Shown here: positions 9,140-16,755 of the stretch, piece after piece
Layout of the letters: every line of letters begins with the position of its first letter
Numbering within the stretch: position 1 is the first letter of the stretch
Assembly: GCF_021049265.1 (NCBI RefSeq)
Contig: NZ_CP088018.1
Span: 2,914,001 to 2,978,000, forward strand
DNA: 64,000 nt
Reading direction: 5' to 3'
Source: Ruania suaedae
Lineage (GTDB): Bacteria; Actinomycetota; Actinomycetes; Actinomycetales; Beutenbergiaceae
Translations under genes and position numbers: made by a program
The notes under the pieces: model-generated
Told to the model about the DNA's origin: nothing
The model's database searches: none
Seen by the model: only the letters and a program-made list of their open reading frames with translations

Positions 9140-9520
9140 TCAGTCCTCGTCCGCCGGAGCGTGCAACGCCGCAGCGGGCCCGGCGCCGGCCCCTCCGGTG
9201 TGCCCACCACCGGCGAGGTTGAGGCCCACCACCCCCGCGACGATCAGCACGAGGGAGACGATCTTCATCGCGTTGACACCTTCGGCGAGCCAGATCATGC
9301 CGATGATCGCGGTCAGGCTGGCCCCGATCCCGACCCAGACGGCGTAGGCCGTGCCGACCGGGAGCGTGCGCAGCGCGTACGCCAGACCGGCCATGCTCGC
9401 GGCGAGGGTGAGGAAGAAGATCACCGAGGGCCACAACCGCGTGAACCCCTCGGAGGCCTTCAGGCTCGTCGCCCACGCCGTCTCCAGCATGCCCGAGACG
9501 ATCAGCACCACCCATGCCAT
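9140..9520 (-). CDS. Small multidrug resistance (SMR) family efflux protein
   Basis: A 126-residue protein with four hydrophobic helices of the SMR type, which export cationic compounds or guanidinium in exchange for protons. The essential glutamate of helix 1 is at residue 13 (GMLETAWATSLK), followed by the family motifs WPSVIFFLTLAASM and GTAYAVWVGIGA. The C-terminus has an extra Gly/Ala tail. ATG at 9520 with TTGGAGGATGTC upstream; the longer in-frame start at 9562 would place codons on the promoter palindrome. Sequence resembles the SugE/QacE branch, but substrate cannot be told. Confidence 0.93.
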   Translation of the reverse strand: MAWVVLIVSGMLETAWATSLKASEGFTRLWPSVIFFLTLAASMAGLAYALRTLPVGTAYAVWVGIGASLTAIIGMIWLAEGVNAMKIVSLVLIVAGVVGLNLAGGGHTGGAGAGPAAALHAPADED

Positions 9521-9537
9521 GACATCCTCCAAGAAAA

Positions 9538-9553
9538 TAGTACTTTCGTACCA
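9538..9553 (-). promoter_or_regulatory. Probable TetR operator in the SMR-tetR promoter
   Basis: TGGTAC-GAAA-GTACTA is an inverted repeat with five of six matching pairs per arm, and its end also contains a TACTAT -10-like box 18 bases before the SMR start codon. A repressor bound here would block the promoter. Confidence 0.5.
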
Positions 9554-9587
9554 GTTTCTCACAGGTCGAGCAGTGGGTACGGCTCGC

Positions 9588-9593
9588 TACAGT
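9588..9593 (+). promoter_or_regulatory. -10 box of menB, leaderless
   Basis: TACAGT, then CGAGCC, then the GTG start at 9600: a 6-base gap as expected for a leaderless message. Confidence 0.55.
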
Positions 9594-9599
9594 CGAGCC

Positions 9600-10550
9600 G
9601 TGAGCGAGAACCCACCCCTGCCCGCCCCGGTCTCCGAGTTGTTCGACCCCCGGCGCTGGCGCGACATCGACGGCGTCGACTTCACCGACATCACCTATCA
9701 CCGGGGGGTCGACCGCTCGCCCGACGGCGGAGCCACCGATCTCCCGGTCGTGCGGATCGCCTTCGACCGCCCGCTGGTCCGCAACGCCTTCCGCCCCCAC
9801 ACCGTGGACGAGCTCTTCCGCGCGCTCGACCACGCCCGGATGAGTCCCGACGTCGCCGCCGTGCTGCTGACCGGCAACGGCCCGAGCCCCAAGGACGGCG
9901 GGTGGGCGTTCTGCTCCGGGGGCGATCAGCGCATCCGCGGCCGGGACGGGTACCGCTACGAGGGCGAGACGGCCGGGCAGGTGGACCCGGCGCGGGCGGG
10001 CCGCCTGCACATCCTGGAGGTGCAGCGACTGATGCGCACCATGCCCAAGCCGGTGATCGCCGTCGTCCCGGGGTGGGCCGCCGGAGGGGGCCACAGCCTG
10101 CACGTGGTGGCCGACCTGACGATCGCCTCGGCCGAGCACGCGAAGTTCATGCAGACCGACGCCAACGTCGGCTCCTTCGACGCCGGCTACGGCTCGGCGC
10201 TGCTGGCACGGCAGGTCGGGGACAAGCGGGCGCGGGAGATCTTCTTCCTGGCGCGGGAGTACTCCGCGGAGCAGGCCGAGCGGTGGGGCGCGATCAACGA
10301 GGCCGTCCCGCATGCGGAGCTGGAGGAGCGGGCGCTGGAGTACGCGCGGATCATCGCCACCAAGTCCCCGCAGGCGCTCCGGATGCTGAAGTTCGCCTTC
10401 AACCTCGCCGACGACGGGATGGCGGGCCAGCAGGTCTTCGCCGGGGAGGCGACCCGGATGGGCTACATGACCGACGAAGCGGTCGAGGGACGCGACGCGT
10501 TCCTGGCCAAGCGCGACCCGGACTGGTCGGCGTTCCCGTACTACTACTGA
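9600..10550 (+). CDS. menB: 1,4-dihydroxy-2-naphthoyl-CoA synthase (MenB)
   Basis: A 316-residue crotonase-family enzyme that cyclises o-succinylbenzoyl-CoA. It has the long N-terminal extension of actinobacterial MenB (FDPRRWRDIDGVDFTDITYH) and the oxyanion-hole segments FCSGGDQRIRG and VPGWAAGGGHSLHVV. It also has the MenB-specific VGSFDAGYGSALLARQVG with the catalytic aspartate/tyrosine region, and the C-terminal PDWSAFPYYY. The GTG at 9600 is chosen over the longer open frame because a TACAGT box sits exactly 6 bases before it. Divergent from the SMR-tetR unit. Confidence 0.95.
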   Translation: MSENPPLPAPVSELFDPRRWRDIDGVDFTDITYHRGVDRSPDGGATDLPVVRIAFDRPLVRNAFRPHTVDELFRALDHARMSPDVAAVLLTGNGPSPKDGGWAFCSGGDQRIRGRDGYRYEGETAGQVDPARAGRLHILEVQRLMRTMPKPVIAVVPGWAAGGGHSLHVVADLTIASAEHAKFMQTDANVGSFDAGYGSALLARQVGDKRAREIFFLAREYSAEQAERWGAINEAVPHAELEERALEYARIIATKSPQALRMLKFAFNLADDGMAGQQVFAGEATRMGYMTDEAVEGRDAFLAKRDPDWSAFPYYY

Positions 10551-10551
10551 C

Positions 10552-11484
10552 CTACTCCCGAACTGCAGCATCGGCGCGGAACCGTGCCGGCGCCACTCCG
10601 CGCACGCGCTTGAAGGCGGCACTGAACGTGAACGCATTCGCATAGCCGACCCGGCCGGCGATCGCTGCCAACGTCAGATCGGTGCCGGTCAGCAGATCGG
10701 CCGCAAGCACGAGGCGCCAACGCGTCAGGTATGCCAGCGGCGGCTCTCCCACCCGGGCGGCGAACCGGCGGGCGAAGGCCGCTCGTGACAGGGCGCACTC
10801 GCCGGCCAGTGCCGCCACGGTCCACGGCTGCTCGGGTCGCTCGTGGATCAGTCCCAGCGCCCGTGAGATCACCGGGTCCTGCTGGGCGGCCGGCCAGCCC
10901 TCCATGAGCTCACCGGCGTACGCGAAGCGCAGGGCGTGCACGAGCACCAGGTCGAGCAGTCGATCGAGGACGGCCACCTGGCCGGGCGCCTCGGTCACCA
11001 GCTCCTCCTCGAGCACCTCGATCACGGGCGAGCGCAGACCCGACAGCACGAGCACCTCCGGCAGGTGCGACAGCACGTGCGCACCGACCGAGGTCTCCTG
11101 CGCGTAGGTGCCGATGAGCATGGTGGTCGCCTCCGGGTCGGTGGTGTTTCCCCAGGTACGCACCCCCAGGTGCATCGATTCCTCGAGAAGCTGCCCGGTG
11201 GAGTCGACGCACACCTGACCGGGCAGGATCCGGATGCCGACAGGAGTGGATGCCGCGTCCGCCACGACATACGGCCGCGGTCCGCGGATCAGGACGACGT
11301 CCTCGGCCACCACCTGGCGCTGCTCGCCGACCGAGGTGACCACCGCCGAGCCGTGGACCACCACGATGACCGACAGGGCCGCCTGGTCCTCCACACCGAT
11401 CGACCACCGCCCGCCGAACATCGCCTTGAGCAGGAAGGCACGCTGTGCGCGTGGGCCGTCGAGCAGGGCGGCCACCACATCCAT
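10552..11484 (-). CDS. AraC family transcriptional regulator with cupin-type sensor domain
   Basis: A 310-residue regulator. Residues about 1-190 resemble the AraC-type cupin sensor domain (SIGVEDQAALSVIVVVHGSA...); the C-terminal 100 residues hold two helix-turn-helices, with WTVAALAGECALSRAAFARR and LTLAAIAGRVGYANAFTFSAAFKR. The ATG at 11484 (MDVVAALLDG) is chosen because conserved sequence begins there; the open frame runs 46 codons further up across the direct repeats described below. It converges on menB and is divergent from the DUF1772 gene, which is its likely target. Confidence 0.88.
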   Translation of the reverse strand: MDVVAALLDGPRAQRAFLLKAMFGGRWSIGVEDQAALSVIVVVHGSAVVTSVGEQRQVVAEDVVLIRGPRPYVVADAASTPVGIRILPGQVCVDSTGQLLEESMHLGVRTWGNTTDPEATTMLIGTYAQETSVGAHVLSHLPEVLVLSGLRSPVIEVLEEELVTEAPGQVAVLDRLLDLVLVHALRFAYAGELMEGWPAAQQDPVISRALGLIHERPEQPWTVAALAGECALSRAAFARRFAARVGEPPLAYLTRWRLVLAADLLTGTDLTLAAIAGRVGYANAFTFSAAFKRVRGVAPARFRADAAVRE

Positions 11485-11541
11485 GAGCGAGACGCTCGCA
11501 TATGCCCACGCGGGCGTCAACCATTCCAGAGTCGCGTAGGA

Positions 11542-11562
11542 GTCGACATGCTGGTCGACATG
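11542..11562. promoter_or_regulatory. Direct repeat in the araC/DUF1772 intergenic region
   Basis: GTCGACATG occurs twice in the same orientation, 12 bases start to start, separated by CTG. It ends 23 bases before the DUF1772 gene. AraC proteins often bind direct half-sites, so this may be the operator, though the spacing is shorter than the usual 21 bases. Confidence 0.4.
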
Positions 11563-11584
11563 AGCACATCCCTCCGGATCCCAC

Positions 11585-11995
11585 GTGGCTGAGCTGCACC
11601 TGCTGGGCGCCCGGCTCCTCACAGGGCTGCTCGGCGGCCTCTATCTCGGGTTCGCGGTGGCCGTCCTGCCCGGGTTGGCACGTCTCGACGACGAGACGTA
11701 CGTCAAGGCGTTCAACCACATCAACGCGGTGATCGTGAACCCGCTGTTCATGGTGGTGTTCCTCGGCTCGCCCGCCCTCGCGGCCACGCTCCCGCTCTGG
11801 GACCGGTCGCCCTCGGTCATCGCCGCGGCGGGGCTCTCGCTCGCCGCGCTGATCAGCACTCTCGTCCGCAACGTCCCGCTCAACAACGAGCTCGCCGCCG
11901 GGTGCCCCCGGGAGTCGTTCGAGTCACGATGGACGCGGTGGCACCACCTGCGGACGTGCGCGATGGTCGCCTCGGCAGCCATGCTCGCCTGGTGA
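11585..11995 (+). CDS. DUF1772 (anthrone oxygenase-like) membrane protein
   Basis: A 136-residue protein with four hydrophobic segments (about 8-30, 48-70, 75-95, 118-135) and the family's NxPLNNEL-type motif seen as RNVPLNNELAAG. DUF1772 proteins are small integral membrane proteins; a few are linked to anthrone oxygenation in polyketide pathways, but no polyketide genes are present here, so function is unassigned. The GTG start at 11585 is the first codon of the frame. Its stop codon lies inside a perfect hairpin (11981-12010). Confidence 0.75.
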   Translation: MAELHLLGARLLTGLLGGLYLGFAVAVLPGLARLDDETYVKAFNHINAVIVNPLFMVVFLGSPALAATLPLWDRSPSVIAAAGLSLAALISTLVRNVPLNNELAAGCPRESFESRWTRWHHLRTCAMVASAAMLAW

Positions 11996-12010
11996 CAACC
12001 AGGCGAGCAT
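11981..12010 (+). terminator. Perfect 13-bp hairpin spanning the DUF1772 stop codon
   Basis: ATGCTCGCCTGGT at 11981-11993 and its exact reverse complement at 11998-12010 enclose the loop GACA. The TGA stop (11993-11995) is at the stem/loop junction. No U-run follows. It may end the upstream transcript or protect its 3' end. Confidence 0.6.
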
Positions 12011-12057
12011 CGTCGCGTGAGAGCGTCGAACCGCCCGAGCGCGCGAGACGGCCCGGG

Positions 12058-12246
12058 TCAGCCGATGACGTACCCCGCCACGACGCGCACCACGGTCCCG
12101 GCGGCGATGGCGAAGCCGGTCAGCAGCGCCAGCACCGCGAGCAGGGAGAGCGTGGCGGGCAGCAGCGAGTCGCGCACCGGGTGCGGCGGCGTGGGCTCGG
12201 TGGACAGAGGGACGGTACCGGCACTGTGGGCATCGATCGTGGTCAT
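12058..12246 (-). CDS. Small hypothetical membrane protein
   Basis: A 62-residue protein: a hydrophilic N-terminus rich in Pro, Thr and Ser (1-25), then a hydrophobic stretch from about 27 to 60 (LLPATLSLLAVLALLTGFAIAAGTVV) that could form one long or two short helices. The ATG at 12246 has a weak GAGGATCGATCC ribosome site. No family is recognised. It lies alone between the DUF1772 and LLM genes. Confidence 0.55.
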   Translation of the reverse strand: MTTIDAHSAGTVPLSTEPTPPHPVRDSLLPATLSLLAVLALLTGFAIAAGTVVRVVAGYVIG

Positions 12247-12356
12247 GGATCGATCCTCGCCGCCGGCCCCGCCCCGGCACATCGGCCCCGGGGATCGACC
12301 TCAGCCCCCGCGCGTCCACCCGGCGGCCGGGCCCGCGTCATCCCTGGGGCGGAGAC

Positions 12357-13124
12357 TCAGCGGCGGGAGTCCCGCCACGCGAGCGCCGCGCGCACCTCGT
12401 CGAGGTCGTAGTCCGGCCCGCTGGTCCCGATGGTGAACAGCGTCGCTCCGGCGTCGACGAACGCCTCCGCCTGGTCCACCCCGGGCCAGCTGGTCGAGCG
12501 CTCGATCACGGCCGGGTCGCGGCCCACGTCGGCGCAGTGCCGCTCGAGCACCCCCGACTTGTGGGTGAAGGTCTCCAGGTCACCGAAGCCGTGCCAGATG
12601 TTCGCGTGCTCGGCCACCAGTCGTAGCGTCTTGCGCTCGCCGCCCCCACCGATCAGCAGCGGCAGGTCGCCCACCGGCGGCGGCGTCACCTGCTGCAACC
12701 GGCCGACGATCCGCGGCAGGTACTCCTTCAGCAGCGCCAGCCGGGTTCCGGGGGTACCGAACTCGTAGCCGTACTCGTCGTAGTCGCGCTCGTTCCAGCC
12801 GGCGCCCACGCCGAGGATGAGGCGCCCGTCGCTGATGTGGTCCACGGTCCGGGCCATATCGGCGAGCAGGTCGGGGTTGCGGTACCCCCCGCCGGTGACC
12901 AGGGCGCCGATCTGCACCCGCTCGGTCTGCTCGGCCCAGGCGCCGAGCATGGTCCAGCACTCGTAGTGATAGCCCTCCGGGTCACCGGTGAGCGGGAAGA
13001 AGTGGTCCCAGTTGAACACCACGTCCACCCCGGCCTCCTCCGAGCGCATCACCGCCTCGCGCATCAGGCGGTACTCCCCCGCGTGCTGGGGCTGGAGCTG
13101 GACGCCGATCCGTACCTCACCCAT
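12357..13124 (-). CDS. LLM class F420-dependent oxidoreductase
   Basis: A 255-residue luciferase-like TIM-barrel oxidoreductase. Typical segments are EEAGVDVVFNWDHFFPL, TERVQIGALVTGGGYRNP, LADMARTVDHISDGRLILGVGAGWNERDY and LPLLIGGGGERKTLRLVAEHAN; the last is characteristic of the F420-using branch. It is shorter than many family members (about 300) because it has a compact C-terminus. ATG at 13124 with a TGAGGAGGACCC ribosome site, 9 bases after the DUF3048 lipoprotein stop, so the two are probably co-transcribed. Substrate unknown. Confidence 0.88.
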   Translation of the reverse strand: MGEVRIGVQLQPQHAGEYRLMREAVMRSEEAGVDVVFNWDHFFPLTGDPEGYHYECWTMLGAWAEQTERVQIGALVTGGGYRNPDLLADMARTVDHISDGRLILGVGAGWNERDYDEYGYEFGTPGTRLALLKEYLPRIVGRLQQVTPPPVGDLPLLIGGGGERKTLRLVAEHANIWHGFGDLETFTHKSGVLERHCADVGRDPAVIERSTSWPGVDQAEAFVDAGATLFTIGTSGPDYDLDEVRAALAWRDSRR

Positions 13125-13133
13125 GGGTCCTCC

Positions 13134-14231
13134 TCAGGACACGCTGACGCCGGCGCCCGAGGTGGGCACCAGCTCGATCCAGGTGTTGCCGGGCGCGAGC
13201 AGGATCTCCTCGCCCTCGCCGGTGGTGAGCACGACCGGGTCGGTGGCGCTCTCCTTGCTCCAGGTGCCCTCGAGGACCTGCCCGCCGGTGGCCACCACCG
13301 CCTCACCACCGCCGGTCATGATCGTCTCGGGCACGTTCGCACCCGAGGGGTCCACGTAGGAGGTGGTGGTCACCTCCACCCGCAGCGCCACCACGTTCAC
13401 CGCACTGATCCGTCCGGTGTCCTCGGTGGTCGCCGGGGCGCCGTCCTCGCTGCGCAGCCAGGCCTGGCCGTCCCAGTCCCACGACGGCGTGGCCCGGGGG
13501 AAGGAGATGGTCAGCGCCTCCGCCGGGCTCCCGTCGGTGACGGCCGTCGCATCCTCGCCCCGGTGGGCGAAGGCGAGCTGCTCGGGCGGCGGGTCGGAGT
13601 GGGCGCCGTCGGCCTGGTCCACGAACAGTGACGGGGTGCCGTAGAGGTTGTGCGGAGCGAACCGTGCGCTGCTGCGGGTGAACCCGCCGTGCCCGAGGTC
13701 GTGGGTGAGCACCTGCAGACCCGCCTCCCGGGCGGCGCCGATGAACGGCGCCTGGCCACCGGAGGCCACGAGCAGACCGCCGTAGGGGGCCGACATCGCG
13801 GCGTCCATGGGGCGCACCGAGCGCACCGGGCCCACCTGCACCGGCAGGTCGGAGTGGTAGACGGCGTTGAAGCGGGTGATCCCGCCCTCGACCATCTCCT
13901 CCCAGACCACGTCCGCGGCCTGCAGACCGGTCTGCGGGCGCGCCGCCTCCGAGTTCTCGATCTTGATCGCCAGGGCGGGGCGGTCCGCGGCGTCCTCGCC
14001 CAGCGGTTCACCGGTGAGCGGCCACGTCGGCGCGACCTCGGGCTCCGGGGGGTGCTGCTTGTCGGCATCGGCCGGGGCGGTGGTCTCCGGCGTGGTGGTC
14101 GGGCTGGGCGTACCGGCCGGCTCGCCCGGGCTGGTGCAGGCGGCCAGCGTCAGCATCAGGGCTGCCGTTGCCGCGGCCGAGGAGCCGATCCGGCCCCGGC
14201 CCGCGCGGGTGAGAAGGCTCAGGTGAGGCAC
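13134..14231 (-). CDS. DUF3048 domain lipoprotein
   Basis: A 365-residue secreted lipoprotein. The signal peptide ends in the lipobox LTLAAC (about residues 26-31), followed by a Thr/Pro/Ser-rich linker to about residue 65. Then comes the DUF3048 core: RPALAIKIENSEAARPQTGL, ADVVWEEMVEGGITRFNAVYHSDLP, and GPVRSVRPMDAAM. The family (YerB-like) is membrane-associated and of uncertain function. The GTG at 14231 is preferred because a TACAGT box stands 6 bases upstream, although the frame is open much further. Divergent from menE. Confidence 0.87.
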   Translation of the reverse strand: MPHLSLLTRAGRGRIGSSAAATAALMLTLAACTSPGEPAGTPSPTTTPETTAPADADKQHPPEPEVAPTWPLTGEPLGEDAADRPALAIKIENSEAARPQTGLQAADVVWEEMVEGGITRFNAVYHSDLPVQVGPVRSVRPMDAAMSAPYGGLLVASGGQAPFIGAAREAGLQVLTHDLGHGGFTRSSARFAPHNLYGTPSLFVDQADGAHSDPPPEQLAFAHRGEDATAVTDGSPAEALTISFPRATPSWDWDGQAWLRSEDGAPATTEDTGRISAVNVVALRVEVTTTSYVDPSGANVPETIMTGGGEAVVATGGQVLEGTWSKESATDPVVLTTGEGEEILLAPGNTWIELVPTSGAGVSVS

Positions 14232-14237
14232 GGATCC

Positions 14238-14243
14238 ACTGTA
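14238..14243 (-). promoter_or_regulatory. -10 box of the DUF3048 gene, leaderless
   Basis: Minus-strand TACAGT, then GGATCC, then GTG: 6-base gap to the start codon, identical in layout to menB. Confidence 0.55.
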
Positions 14244-14280
14244 GACGCTGAGCCCGGCCGGGCCGCGGCACGCGCCCTCG

Positions 14281-14286
14281 TAGGCT
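14281..14286 (+). promoter_or_regulatory. -10 box of menE, leaderless
   Basis: TAGGCT, then GTCGGG, then GTG at 14293: 6-base gap. Confidence 0.6.
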
Positions 14287-14292
14287 GTCGGG

Positions 14293-15450
14293 GTGTCCGA
14301 ACCTGTCAGCGCCCTGCTCCCCCGGCTGACCCGGGCCCTCGACGGCGACGCCCCCGTCCTGCTCGGTCCCGCGGCGCAGGCCGTGGGCGACCAGGTGCGC
14401 GGGCTGCCCGGGACCGCCCTGGTGCTGTCCACCTCCGGCTCCACCGGCAACCCGCGGGCCGTGGCGCTGGGCGCCGAAGCCCTGCGGGCGAGCGCACGCG
14501 CCACCCACCGACGACTGCGCGGGCCGGGCCAGTGGCTGCTCACGCTGCCCGCCGACCACGTGGCGGGCGTCCAGGTGCTGGTGCGCTCGATCCTCGCCGG
14601 CACCGCCCCGGAGCTGACCGAGTCGGGCCCGTTCCGCCCCGCGGACCTGGCCGCCGCCATCGGCCGGATGCGCACCGACGTCCCTCGTTATGTCTCCCTC
14701 GTGCCCACCCAGCTGGTGCGCGTGCTCCAGGCCGACGACGGCGGAGCGTGCGTGGCCGCGCTGGGCACCTGCGCGGCAGTGCTGGTGGGCGGGGCCGCCA
14801 CGCCGCCGGATCTGCTGGACCGGGCGCGCGCGGCCGGGATCGCCGTCGTGACGACCTACGGGATGACCGAGACCTGCGGCGGCTGCGTCTACGACGGGCT
14901 GCCGCTGGAGGGTGTCCAGGTGCGCACGAGCGGGCCCTCGGGGCGGATCGAGATCGCCGGGCCGGTGCTGGCCACGGCCTATCTCTCCCCCGACGGGTCG
15001 GCGCCGGAGGAGCCGGCACCGGACGGCGGCTCGGAGCTGGTCGAGCAGGAGGGCCGACGGTGGCTGCGCACCACCGACTCCGGCCGCCTCGAGCAGGGCC
15101 GGCTGAGCGTGCTGGGCAGGCTCGATGACGTCCTCGTCACCGGTGGGCTGAACGTGCATCCGGCGGAGGTGGAGCGTCGCCTGGCCGCCGCCGGCTTCGG
15201 CGAGTGCGTCGTGGTCGGGGTGCCGGACGAGACGTGGGGTCAGCGCGTGACGGCCGTGGTGGCCGGGCCGGCGACCCTGGCGCAGGTGCGCGACGCCGTC
15301 GGGGGTGGGCCCCTGGCCCCGCAGGCCGTGGTGAGTGTGCCCGATCTGCCCCGCCGTGGCCCCGGCAAACCCGACCGGCGGGCCGCCACCGCCCTGGCGA
15401 CCCTCGCGGTGGCCGAGGGCAGCGCCGAGGTGCACCGGCCCCGCGGCTGA
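14293..15450 (+). CDS. menE: o-Succinylbenzoate-CoA ligase (MenE)
   Basis: A 385-residue AMP-forming acyl-CoA ligase, short for the superfamily as actinobacterial MenE proteins are. The P-loop-like motif is LVLSTSGSTGNPRAVAL (about residues 43-59). Later motifs are TTYGMTETCGGCVYDG, LRTTDSGRLEQG, the hinge GRLDDVLVTGGLNVHPAEVE and the C-terminal lysine in PRRGPGKPDRRAA. A GTG start at 14293 agrees with the TAGGCT box. It activates the MenC product for MenB. Confidence 0.94.
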   Translation: MSEPVSALLPRLTRALDGDAPVLLGPAAQAVGDQVRGLPGTALVLSTSGSTGNPRAVALGAEALRASARATHRRLRGPGQWLLTLPADHVAGVQVLVRSILAGTAPELTESGPFRPADLAAAIGRMRTDVPRYVSLVPTQLVRVLQADDGGACVAALGTCAAVLVGGAATPPDLLDRARAAGIAVVTTYGMTETCGGCVYDGLPLEGVQVRTSGPSGRIEIAGPVLATAYLSPDGSAPEEPAPDGGSELVEQEGRRWLRTTDSGRLEQGRLSVLGRLDDVLVTGGLNVHPAEVERRLAAAGFGECVVVGVPDETWGQRVTAVVAGPATLAQVRDAVGGGPLAPQAVVSVPDLPRRGPGKPDRRAATALATLAVAEGSAEVHRPRG

Positions 15451-15457
15451 TCCACCT

Positions 15458-15530
15458 GACCGGAGCGACACGGCTGCGTCGGTCTGCGGCAACCGGCTGT
15501 CCCACCTCGCGCCACCGTGTCTGGCCGGTC
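15458..15530. repeat. Intergenic repeat copy 1 (between menE and menA)
   Basis: The 34 bases at 15458-15491 match those at 41540-41573 with one mismatch. Here the reverse arm has decayed: 15459-15474 pairs with 15515-15530 at 13 of 16 positions. Both copies lie between same-strand genes directly downstream of a stop codon. Confidence 0.7.
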
Positions 15531-15577
15531 ATCCGCCGACTATCCTGCTGCGAGCCCCCTGCCCTGATCGGAGTCCC

Positions 15578-16447
15578 ATGCCCACCCTGCGCGACTGGGT
15601 GGGCGGCGCACGCCCGCGTACGCTGCCCGCTGCCCTCGCCCCCGTGCTCGCCGGGACCGGCGCCGCCGCCTACGACAACGCCGCCTCCCCGGTCCGGGCA
15701 CTGCTCGCCGCGGGGGTGGCCCTCGCCCTGCAAGTGGCCGTCAACTTCGCCAACGACTACTCCGACGGCGTCCGGGGCACCGACGACGTCCGGGTCGGCC
15801 CGGTGCGGCTCACCGCCTCGGGTGCGGTGGCCCCGGGAACCGTCAAGCGGGCCGCCTATGCCGCCTTCGCGGTGGCGGGCGTGCTCGGGGTGGTGCTGTG
15901 CGCCGTCGCCGGCACCTGGTGGCTGATCGCGGTGGGAGCCCTGTGTGTGCTCGCCGGCTGGTTCTACACCGGCGGGAAGAACCCCTACGGCTACCGCGGC
16001 CTCGGCGAGGTGGCGGTGTTCGTCTTCTTCGGGCTGGTGGCCACCCTCGGCACCACCTACACCCAAGCCGGTCGCCTCACGGTTCCGGCGGTGCTGGCCG
16101 CCTGTGCCATCGGTGCCCTGGCGTGCGCGCTGCTGATGGTCAACAACATCCGGGACATCCCCACCGACACCGTGGCCGGCAAGCGCACGCTGGCGGTACG
16201 GCTGGGCGATCGGCGCGCACGGGTGGCCTACACCGGGCTGCTCGTGGCCGCGCTGGTCTGCGCCGTGGCCATCGGCGGGTGGGCGCCGTGGGCGCTGCTG
16301 CTCACCGGCTTCGCGATCCCCGTGCTGCAGCTGGCCGGGCAGGTGCTCGGCGGCGCGAGCGGCCGGGAGCTGATCGTGGTGCTGGGCCGCACCGGGCTGC
16401 TGGAGCTAGCGCTCGGGGTCGGCCTGGCCGTGGTGCTCACGATCTGA
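15578..16447 (+). CDS. menA: 1,4-dihydroxy-2-naphthoate polyprenyltransferase (MenA)
   Basis: A 289-residue UbiA-superfamily membrane prenyltransferase attaching the polyprenyl tail to DHNA. The two Asp-rich Mg-diphosphate motifs are NFANDYSDGVRGTDD (residues about 51-65) and NNIRDIPTDTVAGKRTLAVRLG (about 188-209), between eight or so hydrophobic helices. ATG at 15578 with GGAG 5 bases upstream; the open frame continues upstream through the intergenic repeat and is not used. A TATCCT box at 15541 would give a leader of about 25-30 bases. The 3' end overlaps the convergent DUF4229 gene by 42 bases. Confidence 0.95.
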   Translation: MPTLRDWVGGARPRTLPAALAPVLAGTGAAAYDNAASPVRALLAAGVALALQVAVNFANDYSDGVRGTDDVRVGPVRLTASGAVAPGTVKRAAYAAFAVAGVLGVVLCAVAGTWWLIAVGALCVLAGWFYTGGKNPYGYRGLGEVAVFVFFGLVATLGTTYTQAGRLTVPAVLAACAIGALACALLMVNNIRDIPTDTVAGKRTLAVRLGDRRARVAYTGLLVAALVCAVAIGGWAPWALLLTGFAIPVLQLAGQVLGGASGRELIVVLGRTGLLELALGVGLAVVLTI

Positions 16448-16732
16448 GCTCTCGCTCGCGGGATCACCGCGCTGCCGGTCGACGTCCTCGTCCTCGGCGT
16501 CGGCATCGGCCCGCAGGCCCCGCCCGAACCGGCTCTCCTTGCCCGCCGCCCGCCGCTGCAGCCACAGCGCCGAGGCCTGCCGGAACCGGTCCAGCAGCAC
16601 GTAGGAGAGCGCGGCGCCGAGAAGCACCGCCGCCGCGACCAGCAGCACGCCCCGCATCCCGGCCAGGTAGAGCCCCGCCCCGGCGATGCCGATGAGGAGC
16701 AGCCGCAGGGCGCTGTAGACGATCACGGGCAT
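16406..16732 (-). CDS. DUF4229 domain protein
   Basis: A 108-residue protein with two hydrophobic helices (about 6-24 and 28-48: LLLIGIAGAGLYLAG and VLLVAAAVLLGAALSYVLL). These are followed by LLDRFRQASALWLQRRAAG and an acidic, low-complexity tail, the layout of DUF4229. Function unknown. The ATG at 16732 is preferred over a GTG two codons upstream because TACGCT ends 6 bases before it. The last 14 codons overlap the 3' end of menA on the opposite strand. Confidence 0.8.
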   Translation of the reverse strand: MPVIVYSALRLLLIGIAGAGLYLAGMRGVLLVAAAVLLGAALSYVLLDRFRQASALWLQRRAAGKESRFGRGLRADADAEDEDVDRQRGDPASESSDREHHGQADPER

Positions 16733-16738
16733 GCACAC

Positions 16739-16748
16739 AGCGTAGGCT
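16739..16748. promoter_or_regulatory. Overlapping divergent -10 boxes (DUF4229 and PLDc_N genes)
   Basis: Minus-strand TACGCT occupies 16739-16744 and plus-strand TAGGCT 16743-16748; they share two base pairs. The first lies 6 bases before the minus-strand ATG at 16732, the second 7 bases before the plus-strand ATG at 16756. Both mRNAs should be leaderless and start 24 bp apart. Confidence 0.6.
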
Positions 16749-16755
16749 GTCTGCG

